From Bdellovibrionota bacterium (lineage in GTDB: Bacteria > Bdellovibrionota > Bdellovibrionia > Bdellovibrionales > JAMPXM01), in assembly GCA_963170185.1 (NCBI GenBank), contig CAUJGS010000036.1, positions 1 through 64,000 of the forward strand: a stretch of 64,000 nucleotides of DNA, read 5' to 3'. Positions within the stretch are counted from its first letter, which is position 1, and each line of letters begins with the position of its first letter. A program made the translations under genes and the position numbers. This document shows positions 24,300 to 33,595 of this stretch, piece after piece. Below the pieces are notes generated by a model that searched no databases, was not told the DNA's origin, and saw only the letters and a program-made list of their open reading frames with translations.

Positions 24300-25214
24300 A
24301 TGACAAAGACAACTCGACTTGCAACAAGGCTCGGACTCTTTCTCACTTCCTTCACGGCAGTTCCGCTGACGGCAACGGCTGCCATTGAGGATGTCACTTT
24401 CCGGCTGCCATCGACCCTCACCGTCTCGGCCTCTCAGTCTTCGACTGAAACCAAAAGTCTCGCGGCAGGCCTTAGGCTTATGCTCCCACGAAACTACTGG
24501 CTCGAGTTGGCCGCCGACAGAGCCAGCGAAACAGCGGACGACTTAGAGACCAGCACCTTGGGAAGCTCCATCGCATTCGGCACAGATCCGATAGAGGACT
24601 TCTCCTTCGACATCGGTCTCGATGGGTTTGGAGTCAGCGACCAATACTCCGTTCGCGAGGGACGCATCCGATTGACCGCCATGCCGGCAACCGTCTTTGG
24701 CTGGAAAAACCCCGGCCTAGAAGTAGCGCTCGAGTATCGACAAGCTGGTTTTGAGTTCGCCAATTCACCCAACCCTATCTTCTCCACGTCTTCCGTAAAG
24801 CTAGATGCTCGTACACTCCGCACCGAGTTTGGTTTCTACATGATTTCACCTTGGACGTTACGTGCCTTCTTTGAGCGCGTCTCTCACGATCAGGGCTTTC
24901 AAGATCTCAATCGTCCGTTAGCGCCTCTCTTCGTCCCGGAAACCGCCGTTTCCACGGCGATCTCGTGGCCCAGAGACGAAGACGGGTTAAGCCTCTCGTA
25001 TTCCGCACGAAAGTGGGGAGCGCGAGTCGCCGCCTCACGAAAAGTCGCCGCCGTGACACTCGACAAAACCTTTACGGCGTCCCTAGGCGTTGACTACCGA
25101 TGGACAAGAAAACTCAGCACGGCGTTTCGCTACTCAAATGCAAAATCGGAAAACGACTCTACCCTACCGGCGATCGATAGCTTCGGACTTGAATTCGCCT
25201 TCAGTTTCTATTGA
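24300..25214 (+). CDS. Predicted outer-membrane beta-barrel protein of the ECF operon
   Basis: A 304-residue protein with a signal peptide (cleavage near ATAA) and a mature part of alternating strands (SLAAGLRLML, NYWLELAADRA, PGLEVALEYR, FGFYMISPWTLRAFFERV) ending FAFSFY with a terminal aromatic residue, as in barrels inserted by BamA. About 14 strands could be drawn. It begins seven bases after the DUF3106-like gene, so the sigma-factor operon ends with an envelope protein. The family was not recognised. Its stop overlaps, by seven bases, the end of the convergent sensor remnant. Confidence 0.75.
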   Translation: MTKTTRLATRLGLFLTSFTAVPLTATAAIEDVTFRLPSTLTVSASQSSTETKSLAAGLRLMLPRNYWLELAADRASETADDLETSTLGSSIAFGTDPIEDFSFDIGLDGFGVSDQYSVREGRIRLTAMPATVFGWKNPGLEVALEYRQAGFEFANSPNPIFSTSSVKLDARTLRTEFGFYMISPWTLRAFFERVSHDQGFQDLNRPLAPLFVPETAVSTAISWPRDEDGLSLSYSARKWGARVAASRKVAAVTLDKTFTASLGVDYRWTRKLSTAFRYSNAKSENDSTLPAIDSFGLEFAFSFY

Positions 25215-25970
25215 AAAGCGGCAACATGCTGCGGGCGGCGGTAGTCCGGGCGTGCGAACCGCTCAAGAGAAACCTGAACGATGAGCGCCCCTTGATATTC
25301 GCCTCCTTGGTAGATCGGAGTCGAAAGAAATGCCGCCGGTGCGTCGTACGACGGAACGTAAGAAGCAAAATCCTCAAAGTGAGTTTGTTCGGCAGAAAGT
25401 CCTCGAGATGCCTCAAAGGCGCGGGCTAAACCAGAGTTCGCCCAAGGCCCCGACACAAGCGAAGTTGCGAAGTCGATCTCTTTAAAAACAGAGTAAACGA
25501 TACGTCCGTCGCGTCCGACCAAGAAAACATCGTAGAGTCCTTGTTCTTCAAGCACGTTTTGAAAAGACGGATGAAATCGGGCGTGTGACTCGCCATAGGG
25601 AGTTTTCCTCGCCGGTCGCAGCATCTCGTATTTCTTTTCCACCGGATAAGTGTTGCGCACAATGAAGTCGTACTGCCCGACAACGCTAGCCGGATCCGAC
25701 CGCAAAGTGATGGGCAAAGTCCGAAATCGCCGTGTGCGTGCTCGATTCAAGCGCGAGACCTACAACTCGCGAACGCAGGCCGCCGAGGTAGCTGGCGAAT
25801 TCCGAGTTTCGAGCGACACCTGTCGCGACCTCACCTTGGGCCATAGCGGCCTGATCTGTCGAGCGCTGGTCCAACTCACGCAACACATGACTGACCACAA
25901 TCGGCAGCATCGCCACCAACACGAAGCCCAGCATCATCTTCACGCGGCTCCCGAACTCCCCCGTCCCCAT
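25208..25970 (-). pseudogene. Frameshifted and truncated membrane sensor (cache-domain) remnant
   Basis: The first 90 residues (25970-25700) give a membrane helix (MLGFVLVAMLPIVVSHVL) and a start of an extracellular helix. The frame then stops at 25686, while the second frame (25750-25208) carries on with a coherent sensor domain: SDPASVVGQYDFIVRNTYP, HARFHPSFQNVLEEQGLYD, VFLVGRDGRIVYSVFKEIDFATSL, FLSTPIYQGGEYQGALIVQVS. This order matches the cache domain of methyl-accepting chemotaxis proteins. A single extra base near 25693-25706 would account for the break. After the sensor domain the gene ends at FARPDYRRPQ with no second membrane helix, HAMP or signalling domain, so it is also truncated. 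A sequencing error cannot be excluded for the frameshift, but not for the missing 3' half. Confidence 0.75.
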
Positions 25971-26057
25971 GGCTCAATATAGTCTTAATTTTTGGAGATT
26001 CTCAAGAGCCCTCTCGCGGGGCTCATCTGATTGCAGCCTATAGCCAAAATCTCATTT

Positions 26058-28115
26058 TTAGCGGTCTTGAATACGACGCTCTTCGTCTGCCTTCAGGCGA
26101 CGCAGTGCCAAGCGTTCGATCTCCGCCCCCAAAGGCAAGCGAGCTGCCAATAGCGCCCAGAAGCTTTCGACATCGAGCTCCATACAGAGAAGATCGCTAT
26201 CTGCCACGACTGTCGCAGTACGACGAACACCGGTTCGCAGCAACGCGATTTCGCCAAATGCGTCCCCTGCTCCCATTTCATTTATCTTCTTTGCCTGCTG
26301 CACGGCACTCGCGCGCCCCTGAGCAATGAAGTAACAGCAATCCGCCGGAGCGCCTTCGGTGAATACCACCTGACCCGCTTTAAAAGTCTTTCGCCGGCCA
26401 GCAAAAATCAGAGTGTCCATCGCTTCGCTAGGAAGATCCTTTAACATCGGATTTCCAGAAAGGGCCTGCAAGAGCCAAACTCGAAATTGAAACTCGTCGC
26501 TCGAGGAGAGATCGAGGTTTTTCATCGCTTCAAAATAAGGAATTTCAAGCAGACGACTTGTTTCCATCGACACGACATCGGCCGTTCGAGGCATTCCAAA
26601 AAAGAACGCCGTTTCACCAAACGCACTCCCACTGGTGAGAATCGCCACCACTTTGCGGCGACGCCCCTCAAAGCTCTTGGCGACTCCTAGCTTCCCATCG
26701 AGAACGATAAAGAGAGAACGATCCGTACCACCCTGCCGGCATATCACCTGACCGGCGCGAAATTCCACGACTCGTGCCGCCGATAAAAGCTTGGAGCGAA
26801 TGGGAGCCGTCAACTGTCTTAGGACCGGAAGCTCAGCCCATGCTTCGCGGTCCGCAGCCGCTACATCCAAAACACGGGTCTTCGTGGCCCACATCCGACG
26901 TCGACGATTGAGACGAGCCGCTGCCGGAAGATGGTGCCCCAGCATGGGCTCAAGGTAGACGACAAACATCAAGAGTCCGACAGCCAAAGCCGCAAAGCTT
27001 GCAAGTCTTCGCGAGCCGCTTCCCCAGCTAAGTCCGACAAGCACGCCGCACGCGACCAAGCAGGCCAACATCAGAGCATGCGAGATTCCCGTCCCGAGCT
27101 GGTGAAAGGTTTCAACTTCCTTTAGTTCGTCGTCCTCACGCCAAGCCAACGGCGTGCGATTCCACACCCGCAGTGAACGGGTAAGCGCACTTTTCGTCAT
27201 CGGATGCGCCGCAAGAGCCACGACAAAAAGTCCCGCGGCGAGAAACATCAATAACGCAGATCCGGAAGCCAAAAGCTTCGCGAATGGTATCAAGTTAAAC
27301 TGCTTCACGGCGGCCAAAACCAGGATGACTGGAATCACCCCAGAGAACACCAGCATGAAGTCTGCCGAGCGTCTGAGACCACCGGTGACCGAGAGCGGTT
27401 GGAAACTGAAATATGGCCCGAGAATATCAATTCTCACTTCCGTTTCGCCAGCCTCACTGCCCAACCGCGCCGCCGCTAATCTGAGCAGCGATGTCACACT
27501 TCGTCCGACAATCCCACCAAAATAGAGTCCCGAAACGACGCCTATTAAAACGTAGTCCCAGCGAAACACGGTCATAAACGGCTCGAGGTGCGAACTTCTC
27601 GACAAAAAACCGTAGAGATAGTGAATCAAAAAGACGGCCGTCGGCAAAGACCCCGCAACAAGGAGAAGCGAGATCGCATCAAAGGCTTTCGAAAAATCCG
27701 AGATCTGAAAACCGTGTGACCGAGCTCCCCGCCGTGCCCATTGAGACAGCGGAAATCCCGATGAAAAAGCCTGCAAGACGTCTTCTGGCCACTCATACTC
27801 GCCTCGAATAGAGTCGGCCATTCGCACCAAGCGCACGTCCTCAACAAGATCGTGATCGACCAAGAACGAAAGAAAACTAGAGACCTCGAGAAAAATACGA
27901 GGGCCAATACCCCGAGCACGCATCCGTAGAGCCAGGTCGTAGAGCGAAGCGCCCATACGAACTTGATCCCATAAAAACAAATAGCGCCGGGGAACGGTGA
28001 GTTCAACCAGCGCTTGATCATGGACTCGGGTGTACCGGACTCGTTTGCCATCCGCGACTTCGACTTCGGAATCGATACGCGGCAGTTTTATAGGCTCCTG
28101 CTCGACCGGCAACAT
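26058..28115 (-). CDS. Membrane protein with two cNMP-binding domains, degenerate M50-like core
   Basis: A 685-residue protein, last gene of the pilus operon, five bases after pilR. Residues about 25-100 (RRYLFLWDQV, GASLYDLALRM) resemble the PqqD-like N-terminal domain seen before M50-type peptidases. A membrane region (about 145-400) follows. The segment IVGRSVTSLLRLAAARLG (202-219) aligns with the M50 helix that normally reads HELGHALAARRLG, but the His, Glu and His are all lost, so it is probably not a protease. Two cyclic-nucleotide-binding domains follow: LFIVLDGKLGVA, SAFGETAFFFGMPRTADV (about 460-530), and YFIAQGRASA, AFGEIALLRTGVRRTATV (about 585-650). The GETAF and GEIAL phosphate-binding cassettes look intact. 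It may link cAMP or cGMP to pilus function. Confidence 0.85.
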   Translation of the reverse strand: MLPVEQEPIKLPRIDSEVEVADGKRVRYTRVHDQALVELTVPRRYLFLWDQVRMGASLYDLALRMRARGIGPRIFLEVSSFLSFLVDHDLVEDVRLVRMADSIRGEYEWPEDVLQAFSSGFPLSQWARRGARSHGFQISDFSKAFDAISLLLVAGSLPTAVFLIHYLYGFLSRSSHLEPFMTVFRWDYVLIGVVSGLYFGGIVGRSVTSLLRLAAARLGSEAGETEVRIDILGPYFSFQPLSVTGGLRRSADFMLVFSGVIPVILVLAAVKQFNLIPFAKLLASGSALLMFLAAGLFVVALAAHPMTKSALTRSLRVWNRTPLAWREDDELKEVETFHQLGTGISHALMLACLVACGVLVGLSWGSGSRRLASFAALAVGLLMFVVYLEPMLGHHLPAAARLNRRRRMWATKTRVLDVAAADREAWAELPVLRQLTAPIRSKLLSAARVVEFRAGQVICRQGGTDRSLFIVLDGKLGVAKSFEGRRRKVVAILTSGSAFGETAFFFGMPRTADVVSMETSRLLEIPYFEAMKNLDLSSSDEFQFRVWLLQALSGNPMLKDLPSEAMDTLIFAGRRKTFKAGQVVFTEGAPADCCYFIAQGRASAVQQAKKINEMGAGDAFGEIALLRTGVRRTATVVADSDLLCMELDVESFWALLAARLPLGAEIERLALRRLKADEERRIQDR

Positions 28116-28120
28116 CAGGT

Positions 28121-29530
28121 TTATTCTTCGTCTGGAAGCTCGTCGTCGTCGACCTTACCAAGACTGAATTTTTCGACACGGTAACGCATCGAGCGGAAGG
28201 TGATTCCGAGAAGCTTTGCCGCTCGTTTTTTCACGCCGCTTGCTTGGTGAATCGCTTTGACGAGAAGTTCTTTTTCCAGCTGATCAAGAACCTTCTGAAG
28301 GTCGATACCTTCATCCGTGATCTCGATACCATCGCTCGATACCATCTTGCGACCAGTTGGTGTGTTGACGAACTGAGGAAGAGATTCCGGCAGCACCGTC
28401 GCACCTGATTCCAATGCAACTGTGCGTTCGATGATGTTCTCAAGCTCTCGCACGTTTCCTGGGAAATCGTACTTTTTAAGAAGATCCATCGCCTCTTTGG
28501 AGATCGTTTGAATCTGCTTACCAAAGCGCTCGCTGTACTTCTGCAAGAAGTGACCTGCCAAAAGCGGGACGTCGTCGCGACGCTCGCGCAGAGGTGGCGT
28601 GCGGATATTGATGACGTTTAAGCGGTAATACAAATCTTGTCGGAATGTGCCCTGCTGGACCATCTGTTCAAGATCGCGGTTCGTGGCCGCGATGATGCGA
28701 ACTTCGACCTTGATATCCTCAGTTCCACCGACGCGACGAACTGTCTTCTCTTGAATCGCGCGCAGAATACGAACCTGCGAGCTCAGCGGAAGTTCCCCGA
28801 TTTCGTCCAAGAACAGCGTTCCTCCGTCGGCGACTTCGAAAAGACCGTCTTTGTCGGAAATCGCTCCTGTGAACGATCCCTTTTTATGACCAAAGAGTTC
28901 GCTCTCAACGAGGTTCTCTGGAATAGCTCCGCAGTTGACAGAAACGAAGGGACGATCTTTGAGAGGCGAATTGTAATGGATGGCCTTGGCAACCATCTCC
29001 TTACCGGTACCGCTCTCGCCCGTTACGAGGACATTGGTCGGAGAATCCGAAACCTTGCGGATGAGTTCGAAGATTTTGTGCATCGCTTCGGAATTTCCAA
29101 CCAGATTCTGGAAGGAGTATTCCTTTTGCAATTCTTTGCGAAGAACGCGGTTCTCGACTTCCAAATTGCGGCTACGAAGCGCATTGGCGATGTTGATGCG
29201 AACTTCGTCGATCTTAAACGGCTTTGTGATGTAGTCGTACGCGCCCATTTTCATCGCTTCGACGGCGCTTTCCGCCGTACCGAACGCGGTGATCATCATA
29301 AACAACAAATCCGGATACGCTTCACGGCAGTGCTTAAGAAGCTCAATACCTGTCACGTTGGGCATCTGGAGGTCGGAGATCAAAAGGTCGAAAGACTTCT
29401 TTTTGAGAATGTCGATCGCTTTTTGGCCGTCCTCAACGCAAGTGACCTCGTATCCCTCCTTACGGAGCATGATATCGAGAAACTCGCGGATCGACTCTTC
29501 ATCATCTACAACCAAAATGCGCGGCTTCAC
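28121..29530 (-). CDS. pilR: NtrC-family response regulator PilR
   Basis: A 469-residue sigma-54 activator. The receiver has DDEE (9-12) and the phosphorylated Asp 53 (LLISDLQMP). The AAA+ domain carries [23 protein letters not shown] (GSFTGA in place of the usual GAFTGA contact loop) and [13 protein letters not shown] Fis-type HTH ([16 protein letters not shown]) ends the protein. The start is the GTG at 29530 with GGAGG five bases upstream, not the TTG at 29542. The gene follows pilS by 23 bases. By family role it activates sigma-54 promoters for pilin genes; no pilA is in this window. Confidence 0.95.
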   Translation of the reverse strand: MKPRILVVDDEESIREFLDIMLRKEGYEVTCVEDGQKAIDILKKKSFDLLISDLQMPNVTGIELLKHCREAYPDLLFMMITAFGTAESAVEAMKMGAYDYITKPFKIDEVRINIANALRSRNLEVENRVLRKELQKEYSFQNLVGNSEAMHKIFELIRKVSDSPTNVLVTGESGTGKEMVAKAIHYNSPLKDRPFVSVNCGAIPENLVESELFGHKKGSFTGAISDKDGLFEVADGGTLFLDEIGELPLSSQVRILRAIQEKTVRRVGGTEDIKVEVRIIAATNRDLEQMVQQGTFRQDLYYRLNVINIRTPPLRERRDDVPLLAGHFLQKYSERFGKQIQTISKEAMDLLKKYDFPGNVRELENIIERTVALESGATVLPESLPQFVNTPTGRKMVSSDGIEITDEGIDLQKVLDQLEKELLVKAIHQASGVKKRAAKLLGITFRSMRYRVEKFSLGKVDDDELPDEE

Positions 29531-29553
29531 TAAAACCTCCAACCGACCAATCT

Positions 29554-31296
29554 TCAGCCGTTACCTGTTCGCTTTTGTCCGCGAAAGGCCTTAGAAAAAT
29601 CTTCGTTTGCCCTCTGAGAATCGGCAAGACTTAATTTGTCTATGCCCTGAGGATTCAGTTTGAACTCCAAGATGAATTCCGTCCCAACACCCTTCGTACT
29701 CTCTACGTAGATACGACCTTGATGGTTCTCGATAATCTTATGTGTGATTGCCAGACCTAGACCAGTTCCCTTGGGCTTTGTCGTATGAAACGGCTCGAAT
29801 ATCCTTCGAAGACCGACAGCATCGATGCCACAACCGCGATCCTTGATCGTAACGACCACCGCATCGTCGCGATCTCGCGACGACACTTCGATTGCCGGGT
29901 TTTCGGTTTCGTTCATCGCCTGATAAGCATTCATCACGATGTTGAGAACCGCTTGCTTAAGCTTATCTCTGTGACCCGGAATCGAGCGGGCCGCCTGCAG
30001 GTCCACGATCTGCTGAATGTCTTTTCTCAGAGAGCCGTTCATTTTTGCCATCTCAAGGACATCGCGAAGAACTTGGTTGATATCGACCGGGTCCTCTTTC
30101 AAGACCTCCGGCCGGACGAAATCCAAGAATTCCGTAATGAGATTATTCAAACGATCGATTTCGCGAAGCGCGATTCGCATCAGCTTCTTCTCTTCCGCGT
30201 TATCCGACGTGAACGACGAATCAAGAAGCTGCAGCGAGCCGCTCATGGAGGCCAATGGGTTTCGGATCTCGTGCGCAATCCCCGCAGCAAGCTGACCGAC
30301 GGCGGCCATCTTTTCACTCTGTCGCATCGCAAACTCTAAACGGCGAACGCGAGTGAGATCGTGAAAGGTGACGATGTAGCCTTTGAGTTCACTCTCTTGC
30401 GGCAGACGACTGACAACAATTTCAAGGGTCTGCCTTCCCTGCATGGGGTTTTGATGAATCCAGTCAAAGCGTGCCGATCGATCCCCGGCCTCGACCTGTG
30501 TCAGAGCTTCGCGAAAACCCGCCAATGCCCCGGGTACAACCTGATCAATCTGTCGACCTACGATTTCACGCGGAACCGGATCAAGGATTTCAAACGCCGC
30601 CTGATTGGCCTGAAGACAAACACCGTCTTCATCGACCGTGATCAGGCCCGTTGCCATATTGTCGACGATAATTGCTTGTAGGTTGCGAAGAGCCCTTAAA
30701 TCTTTGCCCTGCGCTTCAAGTGAGCGCCCCATGAAATCAAGCTGCTCACTCAAATACCCGGCAAGACCCGCGACAGCGAAAAATGCGACGTTGTTAAGAC
30801 CGACGGCGAAAAACAATGCCTGACCTTTTAACTCAGGCCCCACGATCATCAAGAAACTAAAAAGAAACGAGGTCCACATCGCCAGGATGTTCGCTCCTCG
30901 GCGCTGGAACACAAATCCGCAAAGGATGATGTTGACCAGGTACAAGAATAGGAAAATGGACTGATTGACCCCTGTGAAGTGAATCAGCCCCGTGATAAAC
31001 GCGGACTCGAAGAAGAAAAGAAATGCCGTGACAGGCCACGAGTTCAGCGCGCGATCAAAGTAGATAAGGTAGATCGACTGGATCGCAAATGCGATTCCCA
31101 TCAAAATATAGACGGGAAACAGGACGTCGGCGTTCACGAACTCCGGCTGAAGAGCCTGAAACCCGAGGATGATCAACAAAATGGAGATATGAAATCCAAG
31201 TCGAACGGCCGAGATAATCGTCATCGGAGTTCGACTTCTCGAGAAGTCGAACCCTACCGCCTGACGTTTCTCGGGGCGGCCGTCCTTTTGAATCAT
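29554..31296 (-). CDS. pilS: Sensor histidine kinase PilS
   Basis: A 580-residue kinase. Residues about 30-200 hold six membrane helices, the usual PilS layout. A PAS domain follows (DNMATGLITVDEDGV, about 210-320). HisKA has GQLAAGIAHEIRNPLASM with the phosphorylated His 342. The ATP-binding domain has NIVMNAYQAM (N box), DRGCGID (G1) and GTGLGLAI (G2). It would phosphorylate PilR encoded next. The start ATG overlaps the stop of pilC (ATGA). Upstream of its N-terminus is an odd basic stretch (RPEKRQAVGFDFSRSR) of about 25 residues before the first helix. Confidence 0.95.
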   Translation of the reverse strand: MIQKDGRPEKRQAVGFDFSRSRTPMTIISAVRLGFHISILLIILGFQALQPEFVNADVLFPVYILMGIAFAIQSIYLIYFDRALNSWPVTAFLFFFESAFITGLIHFTGVNQSIFLFLYLVNIILCGFVFQRRGANILAMWTSFLFSFLMIVGPELKGQALFFAVGLNNVAFFAVAGLAGYLSEQLDFMGRSLEAQGKDLRALRNLQAIIVDNMATGLITVDEDGVCLQANQAAFEILDPVPREIVGRQIDQVVPGALAGFREALTQVEAGDRSARFDWIHQNPMQGRQTLEIVVSRLPQESELKGYIVTFHDLTRVRRLEFAMRQSEKMAAVGQLAAGIAHEIRNPLASMSGSLQLLDSSFTSDNAEEKKLMRIALREIDRLNNLITEFLDFVRPEVLKEDPVDINQVLRDVLEMAKMNGSLRKDIQQIVDLQAARSIPGHRDKLKQAVLNIVMNAYQAMNETENPAIEVSSRDRDDAVVVTIKDRGCGIDAVGLRRIFEPFHTTKPKGTGLGLAITHKIIENHQGRIYVESTKGVGTEFILEFKLNPQGIDKLSLADSQRANEDFSKAFRGQKRTGNG

Positions 31297-32501
31297 TGAA
31301 CCGATCCCGCCATGTTGAAAATCGGAAGATACATGGCAACGACGATAAACGCGATGATGCCGCCAAGCACGACCATCATCAATGGTTCCATAACACTGGT
31401 GAGTGCCGAAACCGCGACATCAACCTCGTCTTCGTAGAAGTCGGCGACCTTGTTTAGCATCTGGTCGATCGCACCCGTCTGTTCACCGACGCCGATCATC
31501 TGAGTGACCATCTGTGGAATATACTTTTCTTTTGCCAGCGGTACGGTCAGCGACTTCCCTTCGGAAATGGCCTCACGAGCGCGAATCAGCGCGGTTTCGA
31601 TAACCACGTTTCCGGTAACACGCGATGCAATCTCAAGGGCCTCCATAATCGAAACACCCGATGCTAAAAGCGTCGAAAGTGTTCTGGTAAAGCGAGCGAC
31701 CGCCGACTTTTGAATCAAATCACCGACATAGGGGACGTCGATCATAACCGTATCGATAGTCTTTTTCCCTTCGTCGGTACGATAGTAATTGATTAGAAAA
31801 AAAACAGAACCGGCGATGCCACCAATAATCGCCCACCAGTAAGACATAAATATTTTCGACATTTGAACGACGATCTTGGTCAACCCAGGTAGATCCTGAC
31901 CCGAAGAGGCGAAAACTGCCTCGAACTTCGGGATAACGAAAATCATCAGACCCGCGACAACCAAGAACGCGACCGAAAGAATAGCAATCGGATAAACCAT
32001 CGCGCCCTTGATCTGACTTTTTACCTTGGCCGCCTTCTCGATATAGACCGCGAGACGGTTTAAGATCTGATCGATGTTACCGGACTCTTCGCCCGCTTTG
32101 ACCATGTTCACATAGAAGCGGTCAAAAACCAGAGGATGCTCGGCCATCGCTTCCCCGAAACGACGCCCTTGGTTGATGTCGTTCACCATCGATTTCAAGG
32201 CGATGGTCATCCCAGGACTTCGCTGTGACTGCGACAAAACTTCTAGCGATTGCAAGATTGGAATACCCGAACCCAGCAATGTAGAAAGCTGACGTGTGAA
32301 AACTTGAAGCTCTTTTAGCGGAACACCTTTGCCGCCGACTTTTTTCAGTCCCGAGACCTTCTGCTCGGCCTGGGCGACTTTCATCGGCATCAGCTTTTGC
32401 GCGCGCAACCGAACACGCGCTTCGCTCTCGTTGGGCGCGTCGAGTTCGCCTTTAAAAACCCGGCCTCGCGTGTCGCGAGCCTCAAACTGATAGCGAGGCA
32501 C
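31293..32501 (-). CDS. pilC: Type IV pilus inner-membrane platform protein PilC
   Basis: A 402-residue protein of the GspF/PilC family, the platform between pilin and motor ATPases. It has the two typical GspF repeats (FTRQLSTLLGSGIPILQSLEVL near the start, FTRTLSTLLASGVSIMEALEIA in the second) and three long hydrophobic helices. The C-terminus GGIIAFIVVAMYLPIFNM is the strongly conserved PilC end. Start is a GTG overlapping the pilT stop (TAGTG). It is coupled to pilS downstream. All expected features present, no oddity. Confidence 0.96.
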   Translation of the reverse strand: MPRYQFEARDTRGRVFKGELDAPNESEARVRLRAQKLMPMKVAQAEQKVSGLKKVGGKGVPLKELQVFTRQLSTLLGSGIPILQSLEVLSQSQRSPGMTIALKSMVNDINQGRRFGEAMAEHPLVFDRFYVNMVKAGEESGNIDQILNRLAVYIEKAAKVKSQIKGAMVYPIAILSVAFLVVAGLMIFVIPKFEAVFASSGQDLPGLTKIVVQMSKIFMSYWWAIIGGIAGSVFFLINYYRTDEGKKTIDTVMIDVPYVGDLIQKSAVARFTRTLSTLLASGVSIMEALEIASRVTGNVVIETALIRAREAISEGKSLTVPLAKEKYIPQMVTQMIGVGEQTGAIDQMLNKVADFYEDEVDVAVSALTSVMEPLMMVVLGGIIAFIVVAMYLPIFNMAGSVQ

Positions 32502-33568
32502 TAAACACCTGCCTGCTTGAGCATTTTCTCAAGCTGTTCAAGATTCGGAGACGCTTCAAATGCGGTTCTAAGATCGATTTTTCGTTTAAGAACTAGCTGC
32601 ACGAGGCTTTGATTCATCGTGACCATGCCAGACTTTTCTTGCCCAACTTGCATCAAAGATTCGATCTGGTGAAGTTTACCCTCGCGGACCAAGTTCCGAA
32701 CCCCGGGGGTCATCAAAAGAAACTCGGTCGCCACGACCCGACCGCCACCAAGCGCCGGCAAGAGACGCTGCGAGATCACGGCCTGCAAGGTGAACGAGAG
32801 CTGCGCACGAACTCGATCTTGTTGTTCAGAAGGGAAGACACTCACGATACGGTTGATGGTCGCGATCGCCGAGTTTGTGTGAAGTGTCGCGAAGACCAAG
32901 TGCCCCGTCTCAGCCGTGACCAGCGCCGCTTCGATGGTTTCAAGGTCTCGCATCTCCCCTAAGAGGACGACATCCGGATCTTGGCGAAGCAGATACTTCA
33001 TTGCATCGGCGTAGCTCGCCGTATCGGCACCGACTTCACGTTGATTCACGATACAGTTTTTATGCGCGTGAATGAATTCGATCGGGTCTTCCAGCGTCAC
33101 GATGTGACCAAAACTCTCCTGGTTGATTTTATCGACCAGACTGGCGATGGTCGTCGATTTACCAGAGCCCGTAGGCCCCGTGACTAGCACGAGACCATAG
33201 GGAAGCAATGTCAGATCTCCGATCGCCGGTGGCATCGAAAGATCGCCAAACTTTGGCATCGTGACCGGAACTTTACGAAACACGCCGGACACAGCTCCGC
33301 GCTGGAAGAAGAAGTTGGCACGAAAGCGCGCCATGTTTTTCACTTCGAAACTAAAATCCAACTCACGCTCTTCTTCGAACTTGGCTTTTTGGTTATCGCT
33401 TAAAACCGAGTAACAAAGCTTCCTCGTCATTTCTTTCGACAAGATATCCGTTTTAACACGAACGATCCGGCCGTTGACCCGAAGCGCCGGTTGCGCACCC
33501 GAGACAATATGCAAATCCGAAGCTCCCTGATCAGTGGCAAACTTCAGCAATTGCAGCAAAGAAATCAT
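32501..33568 (-). CDS. pilT: Type IV pilus retraction ATPase PilT
   Basis: A 355-residue motor ATPase that depolymerises the pilus. Walker A is GPTGSGKST (near residue 132); the Asp box VTLEDPIEF and Walker B with VVLLGEMRDLETI are clear; the His box is LVFATLHTNSA. RNLVREGKLHQI near the C-terminus replaces the AIRNLIRE retraction motif of classical PilT, a conservative change. Start ATG has AGGACGTGAG upstream. It follows pilB by 27 bases and is joined to pilC by TAGTG. Confidence 0.96.
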   Translation of the reverse strand: MISLLQLLKFATDQGASDLHIVSGAQPALRVNGRIVRVKTDILSKEMTRKLCYSVLSDNQKAKFEEERELDFSFEVKNMARFRANFFFQRGAVSGVFRKVPVTMPKFGDLSMPPAIGDLTLLPYGLVLVTGPTGSGKSTTIASLVDKINQESFGHIVTLEDPIEFIHAHKNCIVNQREVGADTASYADAMKYLLRQDPDVVLLGEMRDLETIEAALVTAETGHLVFATLHTNSAIATINRIVSVFPSEQQDRVRAQLSFTLQAVISQRLLPALGGGRVVATEFLLMTPGVRNLVREGKLHQIESLMQVGQEKSGMVTMNQSLVQLVLKRKIDLRTAFEASPNLEQLEKMLKQAGV

Positions 33569-33595
33569 AACTCACGTCCTCAACTCTAGAGATGC

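Noticed and set aside
26000-26030. Hairpin GAGCCC/GGGCTC between the sensor remnant and the cNMP gene
   Set aside because: Six-pair stem without a T run; I do not call it a terminator.
28637-29533. 298-residue open frame antisense to pilR
   Set aside because: A shadow of a well-defined AAA+ gene; no motif.
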